Shown: positions 34,502 to 43,433, counted from the stretch's first letter. The stretch: 64,000 nt of DNA from an uncultured Prevotella sp. (GCA_900322035.1 ONYL01000004.1:17258-81257); one strand, 5' to 3'. A program made the numbers and translations. Notes: a model not told the origin generated them from the sequence alone.

Positions 34502-35356
34502 CTATTTCACCCGTCTGATACCTTCCTCTTTAGCTATGGACCGGGCCCGTTCCAGTTCAGCTAAAGGCGTTGGAGGCACATCGGGCATCTTATATTGTGG
34601 GAAGAAACGGGTAATATGAAGCGGCACATCACCAAAGCCCTGCTCCACCAGCCAATGACACATGGCGAGTGTCATCTTCTCGTCATCGTTGACAGTCGGG
34701 ATGAGCAGATGGGTAATCTCCAGCCAGACACCAGCCTCCCTGATGGCTTTCAACGTGTCAAGGACGGGCTGTAGCGAAGCGCCCGAAACCTGATGATAAA
34801 GCGTTTCACTGAAAAACTTCAAATCGATATTGGCAGCATCCAGATAAGGTAGCAAGTCTTTCAGTGGTTCCTGACAGACGTAGCCTGCCGAAACGAGGAT
34901 ATTCCTCATTCCGGCATTATGGGCCAGCTTTGCCGTGTCGCGCATATACTCCATCCAGGTCAATGGCTCTGTGTAGGTGTAAGCTATCTGATCCTGGTGG
35001 TAGCGGCGAGCCAATTCTATCACTCCTTCGGGTGACAGATCCTCAGAAGGCACATCTGCCGGACAGACTTGGGAAATATCGTGATTCTGACAATTTTTAC
35101 ACGAAAGATTACAACCCGTACAGGCTATCGACAAGCATTCTGAGCCCGGATGAAACCAAGCCAAAGGCTTCTTCTCGATGGGGTCGATGGCTAAGGCACA
35201 AGGATGGCCGTAGGCTTCGCTATAGAGCTTGCCATCACTGCATAAACGGCTGCGACAACGGCCACGATGACCCTCGGCTATAACGCAATGATGCGGACAA
35301 AGGTCACATCTTACTTTGCCGTCGTAGAGCAAATGGTAATATTCAGCCTCCTTCAT
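34502..35356 (-). CDS. amrS: AmmeMemoRadiSam radical SAM enzyme
   Basis: A 284-residue radical S-adenosylmethionine enzyme of the AmmeMemoRadiSam system. The 4Fe-4S cluster motif CNLSCKNC (C-x3-C-x2-C) lies at about residues 76-83, preceded by a second N-terminal Cys/His cluster (CDLCPHHC, about 18-25), which is characteristic of this subfamily and of the PFL-activase-like group. The TIM-barrel strand motifs follow (ILVSAGYV, about 150; ANIDLKFFSETLYHQVSG, about 172). The substrate and product of this family are not known. Its start overlaps the stop of the Memo-AMMECR1 gene by 4 nt, so the two are translationally coupled. Confidence 0.9.
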   Translation of the reverse strand: MKEAEYYHLLYDGKVRCDLCPHHCVIAEGHRGRCRSRLCSDGKLYSEAYGHPCALAIDPIEKKPLAWFHPGSECLSIACTGCNLSCKNCQNHDISQVCPADVPSEDLSPEGVIELARRYHQDQIAYTYTEPLTWMEYMRDTAKLAHNAGMRNILVSAGYVCQEPLKDLLPYLDAANIDLKFFSETLYHQVSGASLQPVLDTLKAIREAGVWLEITHLLIPTVNDDEKMTLAMCHWLVEQGFGDVPLHITRFFPQYKMPDVPPTPLAELERARSIAKEEGIRRVK

Positions 35357-36855
35357 TTTTTATCCTCCTCGAAAATAATGGCCTCGTAGGTATAGAGTTC
35401 GGCATCACGCCATCCGTCCCATCCTATTCCGGCCTTATCCTGGGCGCAATGACCGAGAAACTCTTCCTTGGTCCAATTCACTTCTTGTGCCACCTGCGGC
35501 AGGAATGTCCCGCTGTGATACCCTTTGCGCATATAGATACCCTGACGCCCATACTGGAACTCTTTGATGTCGTGAATACGTTTTAACGGTGTAAGAACGG
35601 AAATCTCTATGTGAATCTGATCAAGTTCGCCTTTTCCAACCGGCATGAAACGAGGATCTTCTGTCGCAGCAGCCACGGCCATCTCCTCCACCGCTTTATA
35701 TAAAGGAATGTCAGAACCGAAATGGCCAATACAGCCTCTAAGCCGTCCATCCTCAGAGAGCGTAACAAAAGCCCCACAGCGTTCCCTCAGCGTGGGAGAA
35801 AGTCGAGAGGTGTCGGTTGCCCAGGCATGATCACCCATGACAGCCTTCTCTATGCTTCCACGCGCTATGCGAAGCAACAGCCGTCGATCATCGTCGGACA
35901 ACTGAAAACTACTTTTCTTCTTGCGAAGGGTGACAAAGGCGTTGTAACCCACCACTTCATCCTTGCTTCCATAGCGGCTGTCGCCCGAATTGCAATAATA
36001 CAAGTGCCGGCACTCCGAAGTCGTGTCATCTGCTGCCAACATCGCATTGACCAAGATGCCACAAAGCCCACAAGCACTGGTAGCAAGATGGGGAATACCA
36101 GAGTTGAAGTTCTCTTTCGCCGTTGCCAATATTTTACCCAGGTCACCACTGGCGACTGCTTCCGCTGTTCGCTTATCCACACGCTCTGCGTCGTCGTACT
36201 GGGGATAATGACTGAAATCACTGCTAATGACAAAGAGATTGCGATCGTTGTACCACGGTTTAAGCGCATCTGCTATCTGACGCAAGCGGTCGACATCCAA
36301 AGTGCCGATGATAATGGGCACTATAGGACTGGCGGTCTTCAGCCACATTTGAAGCAAGGGGAGCTGCACTTCCAGACAATGCTCTTGCGTATGGGCTTGG
36401 GCTACATAGCGTAAGCATTGATGCTCTCTATTGAGGTCTGCGGCCAGGGCCGTGTCTACTTTTACAAGTCCCAACGGACTCTCGTAGTATTCAAAGGCTT
36501 CATTGGCCGATGCGCCGTCGAAAGCAACATGATGACTGGGGCCAATAAGAAAAATGTGGTCCCAATGGCCGTCACACGGCAACTGTGCAAAACTCCACGC
36601 CGCAGTGTGGGCCGAAAACACATAACCGGCATGGGGAACGATGACGCTCTGCACATACCGATCTTTGTCGACGACATTTTTAGTGTCCTTGAAGCACTCC
36701 TCTATCATTAAGCGGAGCGAATCTGCATCTGCGGGATAGAACTGGCCTGCAACGGCCATCGGTCTGACAGAAGGCTCCCGCAAGCCTTTGCTGCCACAAG
36801 ACTGCGCATGTATCATAATGATAAGTATTAAAGTCAATAGGACATATCGACGCAT
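35353..36855 (-). CDS. AmmeMemoRadiSam proteins B and A fused (Memo-AMMECR1), with putative export signal
   Basis: A 500-residue fusion. Residues about 33-295 are a Memo domain, a dioxygenase-like fold: VAGQFYPADADSLR near 35-48, VPHAGYVFSAHTA near 71-83, GPSHHVAFDG near 105 and SDFSHYPQYDDAE near 210. Residues about 312-495 are an AMMECR1 domain with its LRGCIGHFG signature near 378. The first 22 residues are a hydrophobic signal-like segment ending AQSC, a weak lipobox; Memo proteins usually begin directly at the VAGxFYPA motif. If functional it would place the fusion in the envelope, away from the cytosolic radical SAM partner. The start at 36855 is followed by no closer ATG before the Memo domain other than internal Met residues of the hydrophobic stretch. 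Confidence 0.87.
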   Translation of the reverse strand: MRRYVLLTLILIIMIHAQSCGSKGLREPSVRPMAVAGQFYPADADSLRLMIEECFKDTKNVVDKDRYVQSVIVPHAGYVFSAHTAAWSFAQLPCDGHWDHIFLIGPSHHVAFDGASANEAFEYYESPLGLVKVDTALAADLNREHQCLRYVAQAHTQEHCLEVQLPLLQMWLKTASPIVPIIIGTLDVDRLRQIADALKPWYNDRNLFVISSDFSHYPQYDDAERVDKRTAEAVASGDLGKILATAKENFNSGIPHLATSACGLCGILVNAMLAADDTTSECRHLYYCNSGDSRYGSKDEVVGYNAFVTLRKKKSSFQLSDDDRRLLLRIARGSIEKAVMGDHAWATDTSRLSPTLRERCGAFVTLSEDGRLRGCIGHFGSDIPLYKAVEEMAVAAATEDPRFMPVGKGELDQIHIEISVLTPLKRIHDIKEFQYGRQGIYMRKGYHSGTFLPQVAQEVNWTKEEFLGHCAQDKAGIGWDGWRDAELYTYEAIIFEEDKK

Positions 36856-36990
36856 GTTTCCTCTATGATTTTATTTGGCGTAAAGATAAAGAATTATGAT
36901 GAGAACACCAACTTTTTCATCATTTTTATCTGAGTTCGTCTTTGGCAACAGCTCTGCAAGGAAAGATGTGGTAACCCGAAAAACTACACG

Positions 36991-37028
36991 TAAAAACAAG
37001 GCCTCAGCTCCAAAATGGAACCGAGGCC
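36991..37028 (-). terminator. Terminator after rubredoxin gene
   Basis: An interrupted stem closed by GGCCTC/GAGGCC (37000-37028) is followed on the minus strand by a T-rich tract. It lies 27 nt after the rubredoxin stop. Confidence 0.75.
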
Positions 37029-37055
37029 GTATCATTCTTGTGTATTGAGAAGGAA

Positions 37056-37220
37056 TTAATCCTCAACAGGGCTGAAATCTTCCTTACCTACGCCACACAG
37101 AGGGCAGGTGAAATCATCGGGAAGATCCTCAAAAGCTGTGCCGGGAGCAATGCCATTTTCGGGGTCGCCTACTGCGGGATCATATATCCAGCCACAAGTG
37201 TCACAAACGTACTTTTTCAT
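37056..37220 (-). CDS. Rubredoxin
   Basis: A 54-residue iron protein for single-electron transfer, found in anaerobes and often serving oxygen or peroxide reduction. The two Cys pairs that bind iron are intact: [12 protein letters not shown] (residues 4-15) and [13 protein letters not shown] (residues 37-49). The start (37218-37220) and stop (37056-37058) give exactly the normal length of the family. It is monocistronic with a clear terminator. A weak -7-like TATCTTCG lies about 40 nt upstream. No obvious redox partner (rubrerythrin, ferritin-like protein) lies next to it. Confidence 0.95.
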   Translation of the reverse strand: MKKYVCDTCGWIYDPAVGDPENGIAPGTAFEDLPDDFTCPLCGVGKEDFSPVED

Positions 37221-37458
37221 AATTCAAAGAATTTGATAGTTATTGATAATTCGTATTCGGAAGCGAAGATAACAAATTTCTGCCAATCAAGCAAGAAAAC
37301 TATGGGATAAATGTTTGAAAATAGTTTTTTGTTGTTGTTAGCTTCGGCTGAGCAAACAGAGGAGCTTTCACCTCAATATCTTATCAAACAGCTAATTGGC
37401 TTAAAAAAGATGCCCATTGATTGAACAAATTTGGACGTAACTAACAGAAAGCTTGCCT

Positions 37459-37730
37459 TTGCAATCACAAAAAGGTGCTTTAGGCATCTGAATAGGAAAT
37501 AATAGCAAAGCACAGTGAAACAAAAGATTTGAAACGACGCAGACAAGCCGAAAGTCTGCTAATCAATCAAGGTCAACCCATTTGAAAAGAAGTCTGTGCA
37601 GACATTCACAAATAAAGAAAAATCGGTAAGCAGCAGTAGTACAACAAACAGATTGACTTAGATCTCCATAGAGGAGACTTTTAAAAAGGATGTAAATAAC
37701 GGGAAGCCTCGCGAGACTTCCCTTTTATTT
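37459..37730 (+). ncRNA. Candidate non-coding RNA in the 680-bp spacer before the SPFH gene
   Basis: A -7-like GCCTTTGC (about 37455-37463) precedes an A-rich, codon-poor stretch of about 260 nt with a 5-bp hairpin (TCTCC/GGAGA at about 37661-37676). It ends in a Rho-independent terminator (37701-37730). No open frame of interest runs through it. It could be a 6S-like or Bacteroidales-specific small RNA, but I cannot match a known family. The promoter lacks a clean TA, so this is a weak call. Confidence 0.35.
37701..37730 (+). terminator. Orphan terminator
   Basis: GGGAAG and CTTCCC close a stem whose inner part (CTCGCGAG) is self-complementary; TTTTATTT follows. No protein gene lies directly before it on the plus strand. 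Confidence 0.75.
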
Positions 37731-37848
37731 ATATGTATCAAGTCACAAAAATTGTAGCAACGGTAACAAAAAGATGAAAAACCTGTTAAGAACCTTCATC
37801 CCCACAAGAAAATATTAGAAAAAGCTTTTTTGGTAATCGTTTTTTCTA

Positions 37849-37856
37849 TATATTTG
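37849..37856 (+). promoter_or_regulatory. -7 box before SPFH gene
   Basis: TATATTTG, 44 nt before the start codon; TTTG at 37829-37832 is a possible but short-spaced (16 bp) -33 element. Confidence 0.55.
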
Positions 37857-37900
37857 CAATATCAAAATGATATCAATTTCAACAACTAAAAATTACTATT

Positions 37901-38836
37901 ATGGAGAAAAAAGAATTCGCCTTTATGGGCAAAGTAGTGAATGGATTTCTGATGTTATTCGTTCTTCTTGCTCTGTTGATTGCGTCAGCAGTTCTCGTCG
38001 TAATCAATTCAGACTGCAGCAATGCCCTTCAGATCAGCGTGGTCGTATTGGTATCCTTGATCTTCTTAGGTGCACTTTTCTGTATGACCGGTTTCATGAT
38101 GCTTGAGCCCAATACAGCACGCGTAATGATGTTTTTCGGAAAATACCGCGGCACATTCACAAAGACTGGGTTCTTTTGGGTGAATCCATTCTACAGCACA
38201 AAAAATCTCTCACTCCGTGCCCGCAATCTCGATGCCGAACCCATCAAAGTCAATGACAAGTCGGGCAACCCCGTGCTAATCGGCCAAGTGCTGGTGTGGA
38301 AACTCCACGACACCTACAGGGCCTGCTTCGAAGTGGATGCCAACGACAGCGCCATGGATACCAAACAAAGCCGCATGGCCTTCTATGAGAACTTTGTAAA
38401 GATCCAGGGTGATGCCGCATTGCGCAAAGTTGCTGGTGAATACCCTTACGATGAAGCCGACGGACAGGCATCAGAGCTTACGCTACGCGGTGGCGGAGAG
38501 ACCATCAATAAAGAACTGGAGGAAGAACTTCGCAACCGCCTTGACCTGGCTGGCATAGAAGTGGTGGAAGCCCGCATCAACTACCTTGCCTACGCACCGG
38601 AGATTGCTGCTGTCATGCTACGCCGCCAGCAGGCCTCGGCCATCATCATGGCACGTGAAAAGATCGTAGAGGGTGCGGTGAGCATGGTGAAAATGGCTCT
38701 TGACAAGCTCTCGGAGGAAAACGTTGTTGAACTCGACGACGATAAGAAAGCAGCCATGGTGAGTAATCTGATGGTCGTCCTCTGCGGTGACGACACGGCT
38801 CAGCCTGTTGTCAACACGGGAACTTTGAATATGTAA
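37901..38836 (+). CDS. SPFH/band-7 domain membrane protein
   Basis: A 311-residue protein with two N-terminal membrane helices (about 10-35 and 42-65), a band-7/SPFH domain (about 65-235), and a helical C-terminus (about 235-295) that in this family drives oligomerisation into membrane cages. It belongs to the flotillin/stomatin/HflK superfamily. Such proteins organise membrane microdomains or protect membrane proteins from proteolysis; no specific role can be assigned here. The ribbon-helix-helix gene starts 14 nt after its stop, and the two appear to form an operon ending in a strong terminator at 39.1 kb. Confidence 0.88.
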   Translation: MEKKEFAFMGKVVNGFLMLFVLLALLIASAVLVVINSDCSNALQISVVVLVSLIFLGALFCMTGFMMLEPNTARVMMFFGKYRGTFTKTGFFWVNPFYSTKNLSLRARNLDAEPIKVNDKSGNPVLIGQVLVWKLHDTYRACFEVDANDSAMDTKQSRMAFYENFVKIQGDAALRKVAGEYPYDEADGQASELTLRGGGETINKELEEELRNRLDLAGIEVVEARINYLAYAPEIAAVMLRRQQASAIIMAREKIVEGAVSMVKMALDKLSEENVVELDDDKKAAMVSNLMVVLCGDDTAQPVVNTGTLNM

Positions 38837-38850
38837 CAACGTTGAGGCAA

Positions 38851-39048
38851 ATGGCAAAGAAAGCGAACAGTACAAAGAGTTTCATTCTCCGTGTGGACGC
38901 TGACACGATGGACGCTATTGAGAAGTGGGCTGCCGACGTGTTCCGCAGCATCAACGGCCAGTTGCAGTGGATCATCACTGACTCGCTGAGGCGGAACCGC
39001 CGTTTGCCCAAGCACAGAAAAACTTCAGACGAAGACAAAGAGGTTTGA
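38851..39048 (+). CDS. Arc-like ribbon-helix-helix protein
   Basis: A basic 65-residue protein. Residues about 9-50 show the ribbon-helix-helix pattern: a short strand (KSFILRVD) and two helices (ADTMDAIEKWAADVF, then NGQLQWIITDSLRR). The tail is Lys/Arg-rich. The start at 38851 gives the natural N-terminus (MAKKANSTKSF). It sits directly after the SPFH gene and is probably co-transcribed. It may regulate that operon by binding DNA as a dimer, or it may have another role; the pairing itself is what the sequence shows. Confidence 0.75.
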   Translation: MAKKANSTKSFILRVDADTMDAIEKWAADVFRSINGQLQWIITDSLRRNRRLPKHRKTSDEDKEV

Positions 39049-39115
39049 AAACATGCCGTAATAAGTAGTCTCTGATGTAACTTTGACTCTCCTGCAACAG
39101 AGAACAAGAAAAAAG

Positions 39116-39153
39116 CCCATGGATGACGTTCAGACATTCATCCATGGGTTTTT
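39116..39153 (+). terminator. Terminator after the SPFH-RHH operon
   Basis: A perfect 11-bp inverted repeat (CCCATGGATGA at 39116-39126 and TCATCCATGGG at 39138-39148) followed by a T-run. Confidence 0.85.
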
Positions 39154-39222
39154 ACTTATTTTTTTTCAAGAGCAAGGTCTACTGTATTTCAATGTGTTCG
39201 GAAAAAAAGTTGGTCATGCTCG

Positions 39223-39927
39223 TCACTTTTCAAAGTGCTGGTAATCTTTCAACGATCTCCAGGCCCCTCCCCAGCGAAAGCCCCGTTGAGTGAAGTACTT
39301 GTAAGCCACATCCTCCCGCGAAATTTTGTGGGAGAACGCAGCCTTACGGTCGATATATGGCAACCCATTGGCAGGTTGGATGCTTCTCCTACCCCTGATG
39401 GTGCGCACACAAGGATTATAAAGAGGATTTACATCTACCGCAAGTCCAAGCGCATGTTTTGAGAGTCTTATCTGTCCCTTCACTTTTCGATAGCAGAAGC
39501 AGCTGGTGTTGTTGGCCTGCATCGAGTGTTCGTCGTCTGCCCCAAAATCATCAATGAGCCTCATGCTCCCGATGGGGTATCGCTTGTGGTAGAGCTGACG
39601 GAAGACAAAGAGCAGGTCGTTGGCTACAGACTTGTTACAAACCATTTCACCCAACCTTATTCGGCCGTTGAAATCATAGTGGAGCACCTTGAGGTATCTA
39701 AGGTCGGCGCGCGGTACGTCACAGTTTGATGGATAGGAATGGCCCCGCATACGTTGAAATATATGATCGGGAATGGGTACGGCAGTAAAGCAACGGTTCA
39801 ATCCATAGCGTTCAACCTCAGCCTGGCTCACAACGGCTTCCGGAGTCCATGCTGTAAGGGGAGAACGCGTCGGATTCATGAAAAGAAATGCTATACTAAA
39901 AAGAAAAAGAAACTTTATTTTAATCAT
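39223..39927 (-). CDS. M15-family peptidoglycan carboxypeptidase-like protein
   Basis: A 234-residue exported protein, with a hydrophobic signal peptide at residues about 2-18. The start at 39927 is chosen because it gives a clean n-region (MIKIKF). The C-terminal half matches the M15 D-Ala-D-Ala carboxypeptidase/VanY-type fold: the zinc-binding SKHALGLAVDVNP (about 155-167, His and Asp) and the final DYQHFEK with the third zinc ligand His. Predicted to cut peptidoglycan stem peptides in the periplasm. It stands alone. Confidence 0.85.
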   Translation of the reverse strand: MIKIKFLFLFSIAFLFMNPTRSPLTAWTPEAVVSQAEVERYGLNRCFTAVPIPDHIFQRMRGHSYPSNCDVPRADLRYLKVLHYDFNGRIRLGEMVCNKSVANDLLFVFRQLYHKRYPIGSMRLIDDFGADDEHSMQANNTSCFCYRKVKGQIRLSKHALGLAVDVNPLYNPCVRTIRGRRSIQPANGLPYIDRKAAFSHKISREDVAYKYFTQRGFRWGGAWRSLKDYQHFEK

Positions 39928-40028
39928 GTCTGATAGGCAAATCATTTCGGATGAGGCACCGTCAATGCCAAACCTTACGGTAAGCCATCAACTGCCAGAT
40001 GTAACACAAGGACAACCCTGTCCCTAAG

Positions 40029-40063
40029 AAAAAAAATCAGAGGGTCTATGTAAGGCCCTCTGA
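40029..40063 (-). terminator. Terminator after DUF349 gene
   Basis: An 8-bp stem (TCAGAGGG/CCCTCTGA, 40037-40063) followed on the minus strand by eight T. It starts 10 nt after the stop. Confidence 0.85.
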
Positions 40064-40073
40064 CAAATATAAA

Positions 40074-42089
40074 TCAATGTGATTCTGTTTCCGGTTTGCT
40101 ACCCGCTTCCTGTTGGGAATTTTGCTCTTCCCTGTTGGCCGTGTCGATGGCTTTGATCTTTTCGTAGAGCAACTTGGCCTCATCCTTGAGTTTCAGAACC
40201 TTTCGGTTCATCTCGTCGATCAGACTGTTTCCCTTCTTGCTGCTCACATTGAGGAATCCTATGTTGTTCTCATAGGTATTGATCTCACTTTTCAGCTGTT
40301 CGTAACGACGGAACAAGCGGGCGCGCTCATTGTCAATAGCCTCATCGCCATGCTTGGCAATATTCTTCAGATTGCTCTTGAAATTGTCGAGTTTGCGGCG
40401 GGCCACAGAGATATTGAGCTCCTTATTCAAGCGGTCCAAAATATCGTGGTACTCTTTGTAAATCTTATCCTTGTCTCTGAAGGGCACATGGCCAACGGCA
40501 TTGTATTCATCGATGAGATCCATCACCTTGTCTTGAGCGTCGGATTCAGCCTTGTCGGCTATTTCCTTGAGCTGGGCAACGATATTACGCTTCTTTTCCA
40601 AGTTGGCCTTCTCCTCATTGTAAACACTGCTTGTTGCTGTGTTACGTGCCTCAAAGAAGTGGTTGCAGGCTGCAAGAAAATCGCTCCAGAGTTTGTCACC
40701 GATTTTCTTGGGCACAGGTCCTATCGTCTTCCATTCTTTCTGCAAGGCGATGAGCTTGTCGGATGTTGACTTCCATTCGGTGGAATCGGTCAAGGCCTGA
40801 GCTTTCTCAACAAGGGCTTTTTTCTTCCCCACGTTTTCATAGAGCATGGCCTTGCGTTCCTTGAAGAACTCTGCCTTGCGGCTGAAGAAATCGTCGCAGG
40901 CGGCGCGGAAGCGTTCAAAGATCTTCACATTCATCTTTTGCGGTGCAAAGCCAATGGTCTTCCATTCTTTCTGGACGTCGATAATTTCGTTCGTGTGGCG
41001 TTCCCAGTCAGCAGTTCCTTTATTCTCTTGCTTTGCGATAGCTTCGACTTTCTCACACAAGGCAGTCTTGCGTGTGAGGTTGTCTTCCTCCTTGGCCCGC
41101 AGATCATCGAAGAACTGCTGATGCCGCTTGTTGATGACCGTAGATGCAGCTTTGAAGCGGCTCCAGATTTCCTCGCGTTTTTCCTTGGCCACGGGTCCGG
41201 TCTCGCGATATTGCTGATGGAGTTCCTGCAACTGATGGAAGGCACTAATCACATCTGGCTCGTCGGCGAGTTTCTCGGCCTCTTCACACAGATGAGTCTT
41301 TTTCTCTAAATTCTTTTTGAAGTCATATTCACGGGCTTCGCGATTAAGGTTGAGCAGGTCGTAGAACTGTTCCACATAGAGCTGATAGTTGCGCCAGAGT
41401 TCATTAGCCTTATCGGCAGGAACTGCTTTGATTTCTTTCCATTCCTGCTGCAGGGTCTTGAAGTCGTTGTAGCTTTTGTTGGCCTGCTCGGGCGAAGTCG
41501 CCATAGCCTTAATCTTCTCTATGATGTCGAGTTTTTTCTGCAGGTTATCCTGCTTCTCGGCCTCTTGCTGCTGGAAGATCTTGGCACGCTTCTCGCGAAT
41601 GATGGTCATCTCAGCCTTGAAAGCTTCCTCGTCCTCATCGGGTTTCACCTGATATTTCTCGGGGTCGCCACCAGCTTCGAGGTATTCTTTCTGTTCCTTC
41701 TCGCGCTCGGCGATGTGCAGTTTATAGAACATGGTTTTCAAGTGGTCTACCTCATCCTTGTCGGGATTGTCTACTTCCTGCGCGATTTGCCGAGTGCGTT
41801 CCAGCACCTCTTTCTTGGTTTTGTAGACCTTGTGCGCAAGGTCATCTCCTTTCACCCCGTTATCCTCAGCCGCAGGAGTTTCTGTCTTCTGAGCTTCGTC
41901 TTGTGGTTTAACATCGTCGGCAGCAGCCGTTTCTGTTTGAGCTTCGTCAGCCGCAGTTTTTTCCTCGGGCACCTTGGCGTCCGTTGTTTTGTCCTTGGTT
42001 TCCGTAGCTTTGATCTCAGAAGCATTTTGGTTCGGCTTCTGCTCATCCAATGTCCCCTGATTCAGGGCGTTCTCTTGAGAGTCCATCAT
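40074..42089 (-). CDS. DUF349-repeat coiled-coil protein
   Basis: A 671-residue soluble, highly charged helical protein. The first 110 residues are low-complexity Glu/Ala/Thr/Lys. From about residue 190 to 590 at least five DUF349 units of about 75 residues follow, each with the pattern of a KxxLxExxExL helix, then W-K-x-I-[GK]-x-[AV]-P, then W-x-x-F. Two good examples are LQQEWKEIKAVPADKANELW and LQKEWKTIGPVPKKIGDKLW. The family function is unknown. A start at 42086 (second Met) is equally possible. It is monocistronic with its own promoter and terminator. Confidence 0.88.
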   Translation of the reverse strand: MMDSQENALNQGTLDEQKPNQNASEIKATETKDKTTDAKVPEEKTAADEAQTETAAADDVKPQDEAQKTETPAAEDNGVKGDDLAHKVYKTKKEVLERTRQIAQEVDNPDKDEVDHLKTMFYKLHIAEREKEQKEYLEAGGDPEKYQVKPDEDEEAFKAEMTIIREKRAKIFQQQEAEKQDNLQKKLDIIEKIKAMATSPEQANKSYNDFKTLQQEWKEIKAVPADKANELWRNYQLYVEQFYDLLNLNREAREYDFKKNLEKKTHLCEEAEKLADEPDVISAFHQLQELHQQYRETGPVAKEKREEIWSRFKAASTVINKRHQQFFDDLRAKEEDNLTRKTALCEKVEAIAKQENKGTADWERHTNEIIDVQKEWKTIGFAPQKMNVKIFERFRAACDDFFSRKAEFFKERKAMLYENVGKKKALVEKAQALTDSTEWKSTSDKLIALQKEWKTIGPVPKKIGDKLWSDFLAACNHFFEARNTATSSVYNEEKANLEKKRNIVAQLKEIADKAESDAQDKVMDLIDEYNAVGHVPFRDKDKIYKEYHDILDRLNKELNISVARRKLDNFKSNLKNIAKHGDEAIDNERARLFRRYEQLKSEINTYENNIGFLNVSSKKGNSLIDEMNRKVLKLKDEAKLLYEKIKAIDTANREEQNSQQEAGSKPETESH

Positions 42090-42155
42090 TTAACTTTTAG
42101 TTATGATATAAGTATTCCCGATGGCAACAGAAATTTGTCGCCACCTTATTCGCTG

Positions 42156-42163
42156 CAAATCTA
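42156..42163 (-). promoter_or_regulatory. -7 box before DUF349 gene
   Basis: TAGATTTG on the minus strand, 66 nt before the start codon. Confidence 0.5.
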
Positions 42164-42216
42164 AACAAAAAAATTGAAAACCACACGAAATTTGCGTTTT
42201 TTTTGATTCAAATGTC

Positions 42217-43143
42217 TTATAAAAGCCTTTTTGCACGAAGAATCCACCAACTCAGCCCACTTACAAGAACAGAAATGATCAATGCGATGGGAAATCCCCA
42301 TGTATTTTGTTCCATTCCGTTGATGAGGTTCATGCCGAAGAGGGAGGCGATGAGTGTGGGAAACATCATGATGATCGACACCGATGTCAACGTACGCATC
42401 ACGGTGTTCATGTTGTTATTGATGATGCTCGAATAGGTGTCCATCGTCGACTCCAGAATATCGGAATAGATGTTGGTAGTCTCACGGGCCTGCGTCATCT
42501 CGATATTGACATCTTCGATGAGGTCGGCATCCAACTCGTCCACTTGCAGCTTGAACTTCAATTTTGAGAGCAGGTTCTCATTTCCACGGATGGAAGTGAT
42601 GAAATAGGTCAGCGAATCCTGCAACCGGCTCAGCCCGATAAGGTTCTCATTGTTCACCTCGTGATCGAGATTGTGCTTGGCCTTTTCGATCAGCGCGTTG
42701 ATCTGCTTGAGTCGCTTCAGATACCACACGGCGCTTGAGTAGAACAGGCGGAAGATCAGATCCACGTAATCGGTGAACCCAACGCCACGCTTCTGCTGAT
42801 AGCTGACAAAGTCGATCATCATATTGGTCTCGAAGAAGCACACCGTTATCGTGACGTCGCGCTTATGGATGATGCCCAAAGGCACGGTAGTGTAGGGCGT
42901 GCGGGAGCGAATTTCCTTCACGTAGGGTATACGGAGGATGATAAGCATCCAGCCGTCGTCGTATTCATAACGGGCACGCTCGTCGGTATCGCTGATATCG
43001 GAAAGGAAGTAATCAGGAATATGATAGCGTTCCATCAGTTCCCGTTGATCTTCGTCGGTTGGGCAGGTCACTTGAATCCAGCAGTTGGGCTGCCACTCCT
43101 TGAGGGCAGTCAACTTTTCATTGATATTCCAATATGTTTTCAT
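42217..43143 (-). CDS. CorA-family divalent cation (Mg2+) channel
   Basis: A 308-residue inner-membrane magnesium transporter. The N-terminal cytoplasmic domain (about 1-240) is of CorA type, with long helices at about 130-235. The two C-terminal membrane helices (about 250-270 and 280-302) flank the signature GMN in LFGMNLING, which forms the pore entry. The start at 43143 (MKTYW) is preferred over 43164. The transcript has a leader of about 120 nt with a 13-codon upstream frame and a short hairpin, see separate entry. Confidence 0.9.
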   Translation of the reverse strand: MKTYWNINEKLTALKEWQPNCWIQVTCPTDEDQRELMERYHIPDYFLSDISDTDERARYEYDDGWMLIILRIPYVKEIRSRTPYTTVPLGIIHKRDVTITVCFFETNMMIDFVSYQQKRGVGFTDYVDLIFRLFYSSAVWYLKRLKQINALIEKAKHNLDHEVNNENLIGLSRLQDSLTYFITSIRGNENLLSKLKFKLQVDELDADLIEDVNIEMTQARETTNIYSDILESTMDTYSSIINNNMNTVMRTLTSVSIIMMFPTLIASLFGMNLINGMEQNTWGFPIALIISVLVSGLSWWILRAKRLL

Positions 43144-43200
43144 TTTGCTAATCTCCAAAGACAAGTCAACAAGGTGGGGATTAGCCTCAGAGGCTCATCC

Positions 43201-43242
43201 TCACGCTCTCTTCTTGTCGTTTTCCGCGTGATAGTCGTCCAT
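43201..43242 (-). CDS. Possible 13-residue leader peptide of corA
   Basis: ATG at 43242 opens a frame of 13 codons (MDDYHAENDKKRA) ending with TGA at 43201, between the -7 box and the corA start. It is followed by a hairpin AGCCT-CTG-AGGCT. Very acidic and basic residues are enriched. It could be chance; leader peptides are known to control Mg2+ transport genes in other bacteria, but the proline-rich type is not seen here. Confidence 0.3.
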   Translation of the reverse strand: MDDYHAENDKKRA

Positions 43243-43271
43243 TTGTTTTGTTGATGTTGATTTTTGTGATG

Positions 43272-43279
43272 CAAAAATA
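43272..43279 (-). promoter_or_regulatory. -7 box before corA
   Basis: TATTTTTG on the minus strand, giving a leader of about 120 nt. Confidence 0.55.
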
Positions 43280-43433
43280 AGAAAAATATAATATCCTGCC
43301 AACTTTTTCCTCATTTTTTGGCTACAAGTGGGTTGAAAAAATAATCTTTCCGCAAGCTGACGCGCCCATTGCCCCCGCCGCCAGGCGTCTCATCGTTATT
43401 GACGCGAGGAGCATGCGCGCCAAGACTTTCGCG

